A stretch of DNA of 64,000 nucleotides from an uncultured Bacteroidales bacterium (GCA_946413585.1 CAMKLG010000003.1:1-64000); one strand, 5' to 3'; positions 9,401 to 18,239 are shown, counted from the stretch's first letter. Program-made: numbers and translations. The notes: generated by a model from the letters alone, not told the origin.

Positions 9401-10108
9401 AATGCCGAACGCAAAGGAGATGATAGCGAAGGCAAGGACAGCTCCCATACCCGTGGCTTTGGGGGAAAGACGGTAATAGATAATCAGTCCGATGGCGGGT
9501 AATGTCAGCAAGTTCAACAGGTGGACACCGATGGAAAGTCCTACCAAATAGGCAATTAACACAATCCAACGATTGGGATTCACATTGTCTTTCGGGTTGG
9601 AATACTCCTCGTCCCACTTCAAGATGCACCAGAACACCAGCGCGGTGAAGAAAGAGGACATAGCGTAAACCTCACCTTCCACAGCGGAAAACCAGAAAGT
9701 ATCAGTGAATGTGTAAGTTAAAGCACCGACTAAAGCCGTTCCAAGAATCGCGATAAAGCGCGGAGTGTTGATTTCGCCCCACTTCGAAACGAGCTTGCGC
9801 GCCAAACGTACAATGCTGAAATAGAGCAACATAATAGTCATACCACTGCATATTGCTGACATGCAGTTCACGCAGAACGCCATTTTGGTCACATCACCAC
9901 CCGCGAAGAGTGTAGCAATGCGTCCGAGAATCTGGAAAGTGGGTGCTCCAGGCGGGTGCCCAATGAGCAGTTTAGAAGTTGTGGCAATGTACTCACCACA
10001 ATCCCACCACGATACGGTAGGCTCCGCAGTCATGATATAGACCGCAGAAGCTACTATACCGATAATCAAACCGATAAGGTTGTTGATTCGTTTTTGGGTT
10101 TTTGTCAT
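6470..10108 (-). CDS. DUF2723 family giant membrane protein (putative GT-C protein O-mannosyltransferase)
   Basis: A 1212-residue protein. The N-terminus carries many hydrophobic helices (to about residue 370), with the family hallmark VSWWDCGEYIATTSKLLIGHPPGAPTF holding the acidic residues expected in a GT-C first loop. More helices follow around 570-680. The rest is a large soluble part with GDNDTFPLWYAQEVEGYR and a helical, repeat-like C-terminus ending in an acidic tail. Proteins of this kind (PF11028; TMEM260 relatives) are widespread in Bacteroidetes and are proposed to add mannose to exported proteins. Whether this one does so is inference. Nothing next to it is clearly linked. Confidence 0.85.
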   Translation of the reverse strand: MTKTQKRINNLIGLIIGIVASAVYIMTAEPTVSWWDCGEYIATTSKLLIGHPPGAPTFQILGRIATLFAGGDVTKMAFCVNCMSAICSGMTIMLLYFSIVRLARKLVSKWGEINTPRFIAILGTALVGALTYTFTDTFWFSAVEGEVYAMSSFFTALVFWCILKWDEEYSNPKDNVNPNRWIVLIAYLVGLSIGVHLLNLLTLPAIGLIIYYRLSPKATGMGAVLAFAIISFAFGIFCSPMWMILIWLFVTTPLLILCGKRGALTSKAEWGVFFSLIISVALLGFILWGIVPQVVNLSGKFDLFFVNTLHLPFNSGVIFFFLLIAALIGWAMWYGHKRNKPIYTISAFSLMMLIIGYSTFMTLVIRSNANPTIDENSPEDAVSLLSYLNREQYGSNPLVYGQSYNTRVVGAKDGSPIYYRNEETKRYEISDPRKGIVYEYDPKGCMFFPRMWSSEKQSQYVDWLMNRYNSDSQSDKENRKSLSRGNLPTWQQNLKFFHTYQLGYMYWRYFMWNFSGRQNDIQGHGDYQNGNWITGISAIDNPMVGNLKDLPAAMERPGHNKYYLLPLLLGLVGLIFQTKNDSKHSFVVFMLFAMTGLAIAVYLNMYAFQPRERDYAFAASFYAFAMWVGFGVLGIYRLFEKLQSKNVQTMGAVLTTLVCVGAVPCVMAKENWHDHDRSDRYTALAVAKNYLDSCEPNAILFTLGDNDTFPLWYAQEVEGYRTDVRVCNLMLLSTSWYVDQMKRKAYESDPLPISMTWDQYKDGTRDVLYLEPAGNQYVDLKAVVDYVKSPEFDNQRGIFLLNQKSGYRSNGRPVPASFSLPVDKAKVLANGTVAPQDSALVVDKLMWNMKTNGVNPLTKAYIVMMDILANNNWERPIYYASTAGSEAYLGLEDYFQQEGFAYRLVPIRNNNRSYEVGRINTDRLYHNLMEVFDDHSRADFVKNPNAPKHEAYPYAWGGFNDPKVYHSEDNTRLVPLMRRLYARLAEQLMAEGDKDKALEVLKHGNEVLPDFNFPYVSVMSYIYGYTHGCITYMEDFFRIGTPAANQEGMKMANQIWDDFVALFDWYNNCDDRTLNYRNGDIHYDFIFLNYMLKNVKYPDNSLASRYKELKIDNVAVNYAKSLQGQISAQLRKAELDQQAIAGSLQELHQLQEIAQIIGDNQTAKKIQDIAASQLDMMSSVSAELGAAFRQFYNRMDQPEPEPAAEEEVAVAE

Positions 10109-10183
10109 TATTTTTTATTTTTGATGTTTACAGTTTTTGAGACTTGTGAATTGTGATATTGGATACTTCTCTAATCACACATC

Positions 10184-11209
10184 CTAACGCGTGGCAGCCT
10201 TGAATTGTTGCAAGAAACGGAGATCATTTTCGAAGTAGAGCCGGATGTCGTTGGTGCGGTACTTGAGCATGGTCATGCGCTCAATGCCAAGACCAAAGGC
10301 GAAGCCGCTGTACTTGGTGCTGTCGATGCCGCAGTTTTCCAAGACGTTAGGATCAACCATGCCGCAGCCGAGGATTTCCACCCAACCGGTATGCTTGCAG
10401 AGGTTGCAACCCGCACCGCCACAAATATTACAAGAAACGTCCATTTCAGCAGACGGTTCTGTGAACGGGAAATAAGAGGGGCGCAAACGGATGCGCACCT
10501 CATCACCGAACATACGTTGCGCGAAGTAGAGCAGGGTTTGCTTCATATCGGCAAAGGACACGTTTTCAGCAACATACAAACCTTCTACCTGATGGAAGAT
10601 GCAGTGGGCACGGGAGGTGATGGCTTCGTTGCGGAACACGCGACCCGGGCAAATCACGCGGATCGGCGGTTGCTGTTTCTCCATGGTGCGCACCTGCAAT
10701 GAGGAGGTGTGCGTACGGAGCAACACGTCGGGGTGCAACTCGATGAAGAAGGTGTCCTGCATATCGCGGGCAGGATGTTCTTCAGCGAAGTTGAGCGCGG
10801 TAAACACGTGCCAATCGTCCTCAATATCAGGACCTTCCACAGCAGAGAAACCAATATCCTCAAAAATCCGACGCACCTCATTCATCATAATGGAGATAGG
10901 GTGCATGGAACCGACACTTTGTTGCGTAGCAGGACGGGTGATGTCGGGGATCAATGTCGTTTTCTTGTCAGCGGCAGCTTCGATGACAGACTTGAATTCG
11001 TTATAGTGATTTTGGGCGAGATCGCGCAAATCGTTAACCAGCTGGCCGAACTCCTTGCGCTCCTCTTGTGCCATATTTTTGAGCTGACCGAACAGCGATT
11101 GGATTTCGCTCTTCTTGCTCAGGAATTGTAAGCGGAACTGCTCTAAATTTTCAGCATTCTCGACTTGGAAACTCTCAATTTCCGCTCTGATTTCGTCAAT
11201 CGTCTTCAT
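10184..11209 (-). CDS. pheS: Phenylalanine--tRNA ligase alpha subunit
   Basis: The catalytic chain of the alpha2beta2 synthetase, which charges tRNA-Phe. The 341 residues include the N-terminal coiled coil that binds tRNA (1-85) and the class II core. Motif 2 is in VICPGRVFRNEAITSRAHCIFHQVEGLYV; motif 3 is GFAFGLGIERMTMLKY near the end. SAEMDVSCNICGGAGCNLCKHTGW is the inserted segment typical of the family. pheT is not adjacent, which is usual in Bacteroidetes. Confidence 0.97.
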   Translation of the reverse strand: MKTIDEIRAEIESFQVENAENLEQFRLQFLSKKSEIQSLFGQLKNMAQEERKEFGQLVNDLRDLAQNHYNEFKSVIEAAADKKTTLIPDITRPATQQSVGSMHPISIMMNEVRRIFEDIGFSAVEGPDIEDDWHVFTALNFAEEHPARDMQDTFFIELHPDVLLRTHTSSLQVRTMEKQQPPIRVICPGRVFRNEAITSRAHCIFHQVEGLYVAENVSFADMKQTLLYFAQRMFGDEVRIRLRPSYFPFTEPSAEMDVSCNICGGAGCNLCKHTGWVEILGCGMVDPNVLENCGIDSTKYSGFAFGLGIERMTMLKYRTNDIRLYFENDLRFLQQFKAATR

Positions 11210-11263
11210 ATTATCGTTGGATATTATTTATAACGCTCGTCACAAATGATGAATTGTGAATTA

Positions 11264-11995
11264 TTATTTGATGATCGTTGCACTAATGATTTTGATGTCC
11301 TCCACGGGTCTGTCAGCACCGTCTTTCTGTTGTTCTGCGATTTTATCGACAATTTCCATGCCCTTCACCACTTCGCCAAAGACAGTGTAGTCGCCATCAA
11401 GGAAAGGAGCTCCGCCTACGGTTGTATAAGCTTCAACCTGCGCAGGTGAGAAAGTTTTGCCAGTGCGCTGCGCAATCATGTTGAGTTTGTCTTTGTCATA
11501 AACCGTGCCGTCAACGATATAGAACTGGCAACCGGAAGAGGCTTTCTGCGGGTTCACGTTATCGCCCATGCGAGCAGCCGCCACCGCGCCACGTTTGTGG
11601 AAGCGCGTGGAGACAAATTCCGCAGGGATGGTATAGCCCACGTCTCCGCTGCCTAACCGTTGTCCGGCTTTCGCGGTTTTGGAGTCGGGATCACCTCCCT
11701 GAATCATAAAACCCTTGATAATACGATGGAACAGCACGCCATCGTAAAATTTCTCGTTTACCAATTTCTCGAAATTGGCTTTGTGCGCTGGCGTGTCATC
11801 ATACAATGCAATCACGATGTCGCCGAATGTGGTTTTCAACAAAACTTGGGTCATCTTTTCTGTATTATTGTTTTGGGATTTCTGTGTAGATTCTTGTGTC
11901 GTGGAATCGTTCTCCGTCTTTACTTTTTTAGGTGAAGAACACGCCGCTAAAGCAATGATAGACAGTACAATACAATAAATAGCCGTTTTTTTCAT
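11264..11995 (-). CDS. Cyclophilin-type peptidyl-prolyl isomerase, lipoprotein
   Basis: It catalyses cis-trans isomerisation of X-Pro bonds, here probably in the periplasm. A signal peptide with a lipobox (IIALAAC then SSP) precedes a Gln/Asn/Lys-rich linker and the cyclophilin fold. Active-site residues are in FHRIIKGFMIQGGDP and SGCQFYI. I start at the ATG at 11995; MTKKVMKK at 12010 is also possible. A longer in-frame start at 12028 falls inside the promoter box at 12025-12033 and is unlikely. Length is 243 residues. Confidence 0.93.
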   Translation of the reverse strand: MKKTAIYCIVLSIIALAACSSPKKVKTENDSTTQESTQKSQNNNTEKMTQVLLKTTFGDIVIALYDDTPAHKANFEKLVNEKFYDGVLFHRIIKGFMIQGGDPDSKTAKAGQRLGSGDVGYTIPAEFVSTRFHKRGAVAAARMGDNVNPQKASSGCQFYIVDGTVYDKDKLNMIAQRTGKTFSPAQVEAYTTVGGAPFLDGDYTVFGEVVKGMEIVDKIAEQQKDGADRPVEDIKIISATIIK

Positions 11996-12024
11996 AACCT
12001 TTTTCGTCATTTTACAAACAAACG

Positions 12025-12033
12025 GCAAATGTA
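12025..12033 (-). promoter_or_regulatory. -7 box TACATTTGC for the cyclophilin gene
   Basis: A TAnnTTTG match 30 bases before the start at 11995. It decides against the longer open frame. Confidence 0.65.
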
Positions 12034-12100
12034 CACTTTTTTTGGGAATAAAAACAGGGCGATTTTTGGTTAGGAGGTCAAAAGAGGCAGGGATGAATAA

Positions 12101-13081
12101 TTATTCGCCACTGACGCCTAAATTGAGATATGGATTCTCGCAATGCTTGAAAAGATCTCGATAATTGGACTTTGGATGTTTCGGCAGTTCGATTTCGTAG
12201 GTTTTTCCACTGGCGACAGTCAGTCTGTTATTGCGGATCCAGGGATTTAGATTGCGCAGTTCGCGGTAGGTGACGTGATGTTCCTCAGCGAAACGCGGCA
12301 GACTAACGATAGTGGAAGTCACCTTAACGGTCTTGGTTTCAATAGGATGATACATCTGCGCTGGACAAATCTTGACACCGTAATCCAGCGGATTCTCGAA
12401 TATCAGTTTGAATGACAATATGCGATAGAGATAACGGGAGGTTTCACTGTTAAGCCACATATCCCAATATTCGTGCACCTGCTGGTCATCCACCGCCGCT
12501 TGCAGACCACCGTCGCCGCGATTGTAGCCTGCCGCTGCCATGGTCCAGCTACCGAATTGTTTGTGCATCTTTTTCAAGTACTTACAAGCCGCGCGGGTTG
12601 CCTTTTCAAGATGACAGCGTTCATCCACATCGCTGGAAACTTCCAGCCCATACACTTTGGCGGTGCTGGGGATAAACTGCCAGTAACCGCCAGCATTAGC
12701 GGGTGAAGTAACGTTTTCCAGGCCACTTTCCGCCACACAGAGGTACTTGAAGTCGTCCGGTACACCTTCCTCTTTCAAAATCTTCTCAATAGTTGGAAAA
12801 TAACGTGCAGAAAGTTTGATGATGCGCAGGGTCTTGGAGTGTTGGTAGCAGTTGATAATGAGTTCGCGGTCGAGGGATTCGCGCACCCAATAGACATCCA
12901 TCGGGACATTTTCGCCCGCAAAAGTCATACTTTGCGGCAATGGCGGCGCAGTAATAGTGTTATCGTATTGGTTTGGAGTAGGGTCTGTTTCCGTGTTATT
13001 TTTCGTGATGGCCCAGCATCCACCCACCGCCAAAACAGCAGTCACAATGCAGGCAACGATAATGATCAGATTCTTTTTCAT
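12101..13081 (-). CDS. Lytic transglycosylase (SLT domain) with C-terminal LysM-like domain
   Basis: This peptidoglycan-cleaving enzyme makes 1,6-anhydro-muropeptides. The first 25 residues are a signal or anchor helix (KKNLIIIVACIVTAVLAVGG). The SLT domain (about 95-230) has the catalytic Glu in CVAESGLENV and the substrate groove motif GGYWQFIPSTAKVYGL. YNRGDGGLQAAV is also typical of the MltD-type group. A LysM-like segment follows (YRELRNLNPWIRNNRL...). Length is about 326 residues from MKKN, shorter than E. coli MltD (about 450), with one LysM instead of two. The gene runs downstream of tRNA-Leu but is isolated from it by a terminator. Confidence 0.93.
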   Translation of the reverse strand: MKKNLIIIVACIVTAVLAVGGCWAITKNNTETDPTPNQYDNTITAPPLPQSMTFAGENVPMDVYWVRESLDRELIINCYQHSKTLRIIKLSARYFPTIEKILKEEGVPDDFKYLCVAESGLENVTSPANAGGYWQFIPSTAKVYGLEVSSDVDERCHLEKATRAACKYLKKMHKQFGSWTMAAAGYNRGDGGLQAAVDDQQVHEYWDMWLNSETSRYLYRILSFKLIFENPLDYGVKICPAQMYHPIETKTVKVTSTIVSLPRFAEEHHVTYRELRNLNPWIRNNRLTVASGKTYEIELPKHPKSNYRDLFKHCENPYLNLGVSGE

Positions 13082-13115
13082 AATGGTCAAAATGGTTTAT
13101 ATCAGCGTTTTACGA

Positions 13116-13148
13116 TAACAAAAAGAGGAAGCATTCACTTCCTCTTTT
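13116..13148 (-). terminator. Intrinsic terminator of tRNA-Leu
   Basis: An 11-bp stem (AAAAGAGGAAG with CTTCCTCTTTT, 6-base loop) followed by T-rich sequence on the minus strand, just after the tRNA 3' end. Confidence 0.88.
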
Positions 13149-13152
13149 ACAG

Positions 13153-13236
13153 TACCGAAGGCCGGGATCGAACCGGCACGAGTGTTACCTCATTGGTTTT
13201 TGAGACCAACGCGTCTACCTATTCCGCCACTTCGGC
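13153..13236 (-). tRNA. tRNA-Leu (anticodon CAA)
   Basis: An 84-nt class II tRNA. The acceptor stem GCCGAAG pairs with CTTCGGT. The anticodon stem TTGGT/ACCAA holds the loop CTCAAAA, giving anticodon CAA. A long variable arm precedes the T arm GGTTCGATCC. The 3' CCA is not encoded. Confidence 0.97.
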
Positions 13237-13247
13237 TCAAATCGGCG

Positions 13248-13256
13248 GCAAAAATA
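13248..13256 (-). promoter_or_regulatory. -7 box TATTTTTGC for tRNA-Leu
   Basis: Perfect box 12 bases upstream of the mature tRNA 5' end. Confidence 0.75.
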
Positions 13257-13304
13257 CACTTTTTTCCGATACGGACAATAGGGCTGCAAATTTTTTCTCA
13301 AAAT

Positions 13305-14684
13305 TTATTTCATCCGCTTCAAATCCTTGTTCCTGGAAACAGGCAGCTTGTTGCCCCTTAATTCCTCAAAATATTGCTCCGGTTCTATGGTAATCCTGTA
13401 AACAGCATTATCGTACATGACTCTATCCACACTTCTATTTTGTTCTTTCGCCATTTCAAGCATCTCATCATATAATTTTGGATCATTCTTGAAATATTGA
13501 ATGAGGCCATCAGCAACAGAATCGATGGTCGATTGGTCATAACAAAGATATACTAACGCCTTGGGCAAGAAGTAACTGCCAAGCCGATAAAGTGCATACG
13601 GTCCGTAAGACAACATAATATAGTCGTTGCGCATCAACTCCTTTTCAAAATCCAAATCTAATGTGGTTTGATGTTCATCATCTTCATAAATCGTACTGTT
13701 GTAAAACCAATAAGGCACCTTCTGGAATATTTTCAAAAGGGGAATGTTGTAAATCGTGACCCAATGATAAGAATCTCCAATAACTGTCATGTAGGGTTTT
13801 GCAGAAGTAGTATCCTCTTTGACATTTACTGTCGTATAATAATTTTCAGGAGCTTTTATTGGGAAATAAAGGTTGAGAAGCTGCTCAAGATCATCGTCCG
13901 GCCTTCGGGTTTTTGCATGGTACTTTTCACCGATCTCCAAGTCGTTAAGATTTTGATTTCCAATTATTTCCATATAATGAATAATGGAATCGAAAACATA
14001 GACAGAAGCTATGTTGGTCCAATGCGAACCTATTTTTGTATATAGTTGATAATCAACGGAATCCTTGAGTTCCTTAAAAACAGCCACGTTGTCAACATAG
14101 TGAATTCCAAGCTCGTCAAAACGTTTTTTGTAGAAATCGTATGCTCGAAGGCCCACTGGACGTGTATAGGAGGTGTTTTCGGGGAGATATTCGGGGAAAA
14201 TCACATCTTTGCTCGGCGTGATGTTCACAAAAATATGGATATTATGTTCTTTCAACAGCTCCTGAACCTTCCAAAGGCGCAACGCCTCTGTCTCAAAAAT
14301 CTTCCGCATTTCGGCCGTGTCATCCGTAATTTCATACATGGAACCTTCGTAATAATCCCGAACATATATCTCCTCAAAAAGCCAATCGTCTTTCCCGACC
14401 AAAATATTTTTGTTGCTCGTTTTCCTGTAACAACTCCAAAGATATTGGTTATAGATGCGAATTAACCATTCGCGGAAACCCAGTTTCTGGCGACAAAATG
14501 CTTCCAAATCATTTTGATAGGAGCCGTCAATGTATGTTTTGAACGTCAATTTCGGTTTCACCACCTCGGTGGTAACGCCTGCTAACGGCTTAAGCTCGAA
14601 ATGTTTGGTAATCGTCTGGAACAACAGCAAACATTGAAGAACTATTATACTGAAAAACAATATCTTATAGAACAAATTCTTCAT
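13305..14684 (-). CDS. AlgX/AlgJ-like SGNH-type acetyltransferase partner (DHHW-like)
   Basis: A 459-residue protein with one N-terminal membrane helix (residues 5-25) and a large outer domain. VNITPSKDVIFPEYLP, YYVDN..., LYTKIGSHWTNIASVY and VIGDSYHW fit the SGNH-like fold of AlgX/AlgJ proteins, in which the Ser of GDS and the His/Asp pair in this region move acetyl groups to polysaccharide. It starts 11 bp after the MBOAT gene stops. In alginate and related systems an MBOAT channel passes acetyl groups to such a partner. Which polysaccharide is modified here is not known. Confidence 0.8.
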   Translation of the reverse strand: MKNLFYKILFFSIIVLQCLLLFQTITKHFELKPLAGVTTEVVKPKLTFKTYIDGSYQNDLEAFCRQKLGFREWLIRIYNQYLWSCYRKTSNKNILVGKDDWLFEEIYVRDYYEGSMYEITDDTAEMRKIFETEALRLWKVQELLKEHNIHIFVNITPSKDVIFPEYLPENTSYTRPVGLRAYDFYKKRFDELGIHYVDNVAVFKELKDSVDYQLYTKIGSHWTNIASVYVFDSIIHYMEIIGNQNLNDLEIGEKYHAKTRRPDDDLEQLLNLYFPIKAPENYYTTVNVKEDTTSAKPYMTVIGDSYHWVTIYNIPLLKIFQKVPYWFYNSTIYEDDEHQTTLDLDFEKELMRNDYIMLSYGPYALYRLGSYFLPKALVYLCYDQSTIDSVADGLIQYFKNDPKLYDEMLEMAKEQNRSVDRVMYDNAVYRITIEPEQYFEELRGNKLPVSRNKDLKRMK

Positions 14685-14695
14685 AACTAGCAGAT

Positions 14696-16114
14696 TTAGA
14701 ATCGGAAATAGATGAATGGGCTAAACGCCCCTGCATTCAAGGCGCCGAGGCAGAACAAGAAAAGGGAAACGCTGACAATCCATCCCGCAAGATGCTGTAT
14801 CTTGGATAATTCCGTGTAGAAAACAAGATTTTGCAACTTCTTTCCGAAAGGAAACAGCGTGAGGAAGGAGAATATTAACGCTAACACAAGCATAGTATAG
14901 AAGTGTGCGTCTCGGATTGGTACAAACGATTGAAAATCAAAGGCAAAGAGTCTGGAAATAAACGTAAAACAATCCGTGAGATTTTCGATGCGGAAAATAG
15001 CCCACCCCACTGTTACGAGTATGAAAGTGATGATGACACTGGGAACCCTGCCGATTTTTTCGTAGAATTTTGACAATCCCATACGTTCAAGTACAAGCCA
15101 GAAACCGTGATAAACTCCCCAAAGGACGAAATTCCAACTGGCACCATGCCAAAAACCGGAAAGAAGGAACACAACCCATAGGTTGAAATACATTCTCGGT
15201 TTGGAACAACGATTACCGCCAAGAGGAATGTAGAGATAATGGCGCATAAACGTGCCCAAAGTGATGTGCCAACGCCTCCAAAACTCACTGATACTCGCAG
15301 AGTTATACGGATTGTCAAAGTTCTCCGGAAAATGAAATCCCAACATCTTACCCAATCCGATGGCCATGTCGGAATAACCGGAGAAGTCGAAATAAAGCTG
15401 CATGGTGTATGCCAAAATGGCTATCCAAGCGGTACCCGTATCCAGGATGAACAAATCGCCAGAAAGAATTGTATCTACTTGTTCTCCAAGGATATCCGCA
15501 ATGAGAATCTTTTTAGAAAGCCCTATCACAAAACGATAAAACCCCTGCAAAATCTCCGGCCAATGCCTTTCCCGGTGCCGAATTTCGTCGGCTATATCCC
15601 CGTAGCGGACAATAGGTCCCGCAATCAATTGGGGAAACATGAGAATGTAAAGCATATAGTCGGTGAGTTTCTCCATCGGCTGATTAACCCTTCGGTACGC
15701 ATCCACCACATAGGTAATGGATTGAAAGGTAAAGAACGAGATGCCAATAGGGAGCAACACTTTTGCGAAACCGATGGTTTTCAGCCCGAAAGCGGCAAGA
15801 ATGGCGTTCAGATTATCCACAAAAAAGTTCGCGTACTTGAAATAAAGCAGTAATCCCAAACTAACCGCTATTGCCAACCCCGAATAGACTTTCTTATGTA
15901 GCTGATTGTCAGATTTATAAGAAAGCTTTACAAGATAGAAGTTGAGGATAGTGGAAGCTAGGAGAAGGAAAACAAAAGTGGGGGCGCCATAAGCATAAAA
16001 AGCAATGGAGAATAGTAACAAAACGATGTTACTCCACTTTTTAGGACATGCAAAATAGCATATCAAAAAGATGGGCAAGAATAAGATTAAGAAGACGTTA
16101 CTGCTGAAAACCAT
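14696..16114 (-). CDS. MBOAT family O-acyltransferase (AlgI-like)
   Basis: A 472-residue polytopic membrane protein with about 10-12 helices. It carries the AlgI-group motifs: LPIGISFFTFQSITYVVDAYR, FWRRWHITLGTFMRHYLYIPLGG and FWHGASWNFVLWGVYHG, the last holding the presumed catalytic His. AlgI-type proteins carry acetyl groups across the inner membrane for surface polysaccharide O-acetylation. The downstream SGNH-like gene is the expected periplasmic partner. It lies 50 bp after upp, with a palindromic element between. Confidence 0.93.
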   Translation of the reverse strand: MVFSSNVFLILFLPIFLICYFACPKKWSNIVLLLFSIAFYAYGAPTFVFLLLASTILNFYLVKLSYKSDNQLHKKVYSGLAIAVSLGLLLYFKYANFFVDNLNAILAAFGLKTIGFAKVLLPIGISFFTFQSITYVVDAYRRVNQPMEKLTDYMLYILMFPQLIAGPIVRYGDIADEIRHRERHWPEILQGFYRFVIGLSKKILIADILGEQVDTILSGDLFILDTGTAWIAILAYTMQLYFDFSGYSDMAIGLGKMLGFHFPENFDNPYNSASISEFWRRWHITLGTFMRHYLYIPLGGNRCSKPRMYFNLWVVFLLSGFWHGASWNFVLWGVYHGFWLVLERMGLSKFYEKIGRVPSVIITFILVTVGWAIFRIENLTDCFTFISRLFAFDFQSFVPIRDAHFYTMLVLALIFSFLTLFPFGKKLQNLVFYTELSKIQHLAGWIVSVSLFLFCLGALNAGAFSPFIYFRF

Positions 16115-16140
16115 CTAGTCCAAATCATCTTATGCCAATA

Positions 16141-16168
16141 GTAGAGACATGATGGATCGCATCCCTAC
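16141..16168. repeat. 28-nt dispersed palindromic element, copy 1
   Basis: Starts GTAGAGAC and ends CCCTAC, 28 nt, imperfect palindrome. It has the same length and the same GTAG..CTAC termini as the copies at 16851-16878 and 35951-35978. Read on the minus strand most mismatches become G-U pairs. The element overlaps the upp stop codon (16165-16167). Confidence 0.65.
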
Positions 16169-16821
16169 TCCTTGATGCCGTATGCCAAATCACCAGCATC
16201 GCCGAGGCCGGGTACGATGAAAGATTGCGCGGTCAGCTCCTCGTCAATAGCACCGATCCAGAAGGTGCAGCTGTCATTGGGCAGTTTGCTCATCACGTAG
16301 TCCAGTCCTTGTCGGCTGACAATTGCGCTCACAATATGCGTGTGTTGCGGTTCGCCCTTGCTCATCAGTTCCTCGTAGGCCAGCACCAACGACTGTCCCG
16401 TGGCAAGCATCGAGTCACAGAGAATCAACGTCTTCTCGTCCAAGTCGGGTGCAGAAAGATAGTCAATCTGGATTTCGAAAGTGCCGTCTTTGTAGTATTT
16501 TCGGAAAGCAGAGATGAAGGCATTGTCAGCGTGGTCGAAATAGTTAAGCATACCCTGATGCATGGGCAGGCCGGCACGCAGAATGGTGGCCAAAACGGGT
16601 TTTTCTACCAAACGCGGAACAGTGGCGATGCCTAACGGCGTAACCACCTCCTGATCAACAAATTGCATACTTTTGCTAATCTCATAGGCAAAAATCTCAC
16701 CGATGCGCTCCAAATTCCGTCTGAAACGCATGCTGTCGTTCTGCTGCTCAACGCTTCTGACTTCCGAGATGAACTCGTTGAAAAGGGAATTATGGTTTCC
16801 CAAAATGTGTAAGTTATTCAT
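16165..16821 (-). CDS. upp: Uracil phosphoribosyltransferase
   Basis: This enzyme salvages uracil with PRPP to give UMP. The 218 residues include the PRPP loop LILCDSMLATGQSLVLA (residues about 130-146) and the uracil-binding C-terminal region GAIDEELTAQSFIVPGLGDAGDLAYG. RAGLPMHQGML is also characteristic. The gene is flanked on both sides by copies of the 28-nt palindromic element, and its TAG stop lies inside the downstream copy. Confidence 0.96.
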   Translation of the reverse strand: MNNLHILGNHNSLFNEFISEVRSVEQQNDSMRFRRNLERIGEIFAYEISKSMQFVDQEVVTPLGIATVPRLVEKPVLATILRAGLPMHQGMLNYFDHADNAFISAFRKYYKDGTFEIQIDYLSAPDLDEKTLILCDSMLATGQSLVLAYEELMSKGEPQHTHIVSAIVSRQGLDYVMSKLPNDSCTFWIGAIDEELTAQSFIVPGLGDAGDLAYGIKE

Positions 16822-16850
16822 AATGTAAAGGGTTAAAGGTTACATGGTTA

Positions 16851-16878
16851 GTAGAGACGCAAAATAATGCGTCTCTAC
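16851..16878. repeat. 28-nt dispersed palindromic element, copy 2
   Basis: GTAGAGACGC and GCGTCTCTAC are perfect 10-base arms around an 8-base A/T loop. It lies 30 bp upstream of upp and 36 bp beyond the purB stop. Confidence 0.85.
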
Positions 16879-16914
16879 AATAATTCATCGTTTTTTCATC
16901 GTCCATTCATCGTC

Positions 16915-18210
16915 TCAACACCCGAACACCCGATCAAAAATAGCCGGAACTTGCTTCAGGTAGTATTCCAGCGTGAAGCACTGGTCGAGTTCCTCTGGGG
17001 TGAAGTTCGCCATGACGGTTTCATTTTGGAGCAGGAGCTCTTTATAGTCGAGGGCTTCGAACCAGGCTTTCATGGCGATGGGCTGCACGAGGTCGTAAGC
17101 CTTTTCGCGGGAGAAACCTTTGTTGATGAGGGCTGTCATAACGCGCTGTGCGAAGATGACTTTGTGAGTCAAGTATATGTTTTTCAGCATGTTCTCAGGG
17201 AAGACCACGAGGTTTTCGAGGATGTTGCCGAAACGGTTGAGCATATAGTCAAGCAGGATGGTGGCATCAGGGAGCATGATGCGCTCGGCGGAGGAGTGGG
17301 AAATGTCGCGTTCGTGCCAAAGCGGAATGTTCTCGTATGCGCTGACCATATAGCCGCGCAAGATTCTGGCGCAGCCACACATATTCTCACTACCGATGGG
17401 GTTGCGTTTGTGGGGCATCGCAGAGGAACCTTTCTGTCCCTTGCCAAAGGCCTCTTCAGCCTCGCGAAGTTCTGTGCGCTGCCAGTGGCGCACCTCGATG
17501 GCCATTTGCTCCATGGTGGATGCAATAAGCGCGAGAGTTCCCATGTAATGTGCGTGGCGGTCACGTTGCAACACCTGCGTGGAGATGCGGGCAGAATGGA
17601 TGCCAAGCTGCTCACACACATAGTCTTGCACGAACGGCGGGGTGTTGGCGAAGTTGCCCACGGCACCGCTGATCTTGCCACACTCCACATCGGCAGCAGC
17701 CATCTCAAAACGTTCGATGTTGCGGCGCATCTCCTCGAACCACAAGGCCCATTTCAACCCGAGAGCGGTGATATCGGCGTGCACACCGTGCGTGCGCCCG
17801 ATGCAAGGCGTATCCTTGAACTCGTAGGCACGCTTCTTCAAAATGTCGGAGAAACGCTGGAGATCCTTACGCAAAAGGTTGTTAGCCTGCTTGATAAGGT
17901 AACCATTGGCGGTATCCACCACATCGGTGGAAGTCAGACCATAATGCACCCACTTCTTCTCGTCGCCGAGACTTTCACTCACGGCGCGGGTAAAGGCCAC
18001 GATGTCATGACGGGTCTCTTTCTCGATTTCGTATATGCGTTGCACATCAAAGGTGGCCTTCGTGCGCAGTTTTTCAACGTCTTCAGCCGGAATCACACCG
18101 AGTTTGCTCCAAGCGGCGGCGGCTTCGATTTCCACTTTCAAGTATGCGCCGAATTTATTTTCTTCAGTCCAGACGGCGCTCATTTCCGGACGCGAGTAAC
18201 GTGGTATCAT
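16915..18210 (-). CDS. purB: Adenylosuccinate lyase
   Basis: PurB cleaves SAICAR and adenylosuccinate in purine synthesis. The fumarase/aspartase superfamily signature [11 protein letters not shown] lies at residues 261-271, with the catalytic Ser in this mobile loop. [13 protein letters not shown] and [18 protein letters not shown] carry other active-site residues. I take the ATG at 18210 ([10 protein letters not shown]), the usual PurB start; an in-frame upstream start at 18234 falls within the promoter box. That gives 431 residues. Confidence 0.97.
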   Translation of the reverse strand: MIPRYSRPEMSAVWTEENKFGAYLKVEIEAAAAWSKLGVIPAEDVEKLRTKATFDVQRIYEIEKETRHDIVAFTRAVSESLGDEKKWVHYGLTSTDVVDTANGYLIKQANNLLRKDLQRFSDILKKRAYEFKDTPCIGRTHGVHADITALGLKWALWFEEMRRNIERFEMAAADVECGKISGAVGNFANTPPFVQDYVCEQLGIHSARISTQVLQRDRHAHYMGTLALIASTMEQMAIEVRHWQRTELREAEEAFGKGQKGSSAMPHKRNPIGSENMCGCARILRGYMVSAYENIPLWHERDISHSSAERIMLPDATILLDYMLNRFGNILENLVVFPENMLKNIYLTHKVIFAQRVMTALINKGFSREKAYDLVQPIAMKAWFEALDYKELLLQNETVMANFTPEELDQCFTLEYYLKQVPAIFDRVFGC

Positions 18211-18230
18211 AATCGCGAATAATTTACGCG

Positions 18231-18239
18231 GCAAAAATA
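18231..18239 (-). promoter_or_regulatory. -7 box TATTTTTGC for purB
   Basis: Perfect match 20 bases upstream of the chosen purB ATG; overlaps the rejected upstream start. Confidence 0.72.

Noticed and set aside
16867..18222. 451-codon plus-strand frame over purB
   Set aside because: Complements PurB exactly; its product has no domain, and PurB shows the superfamily signature.
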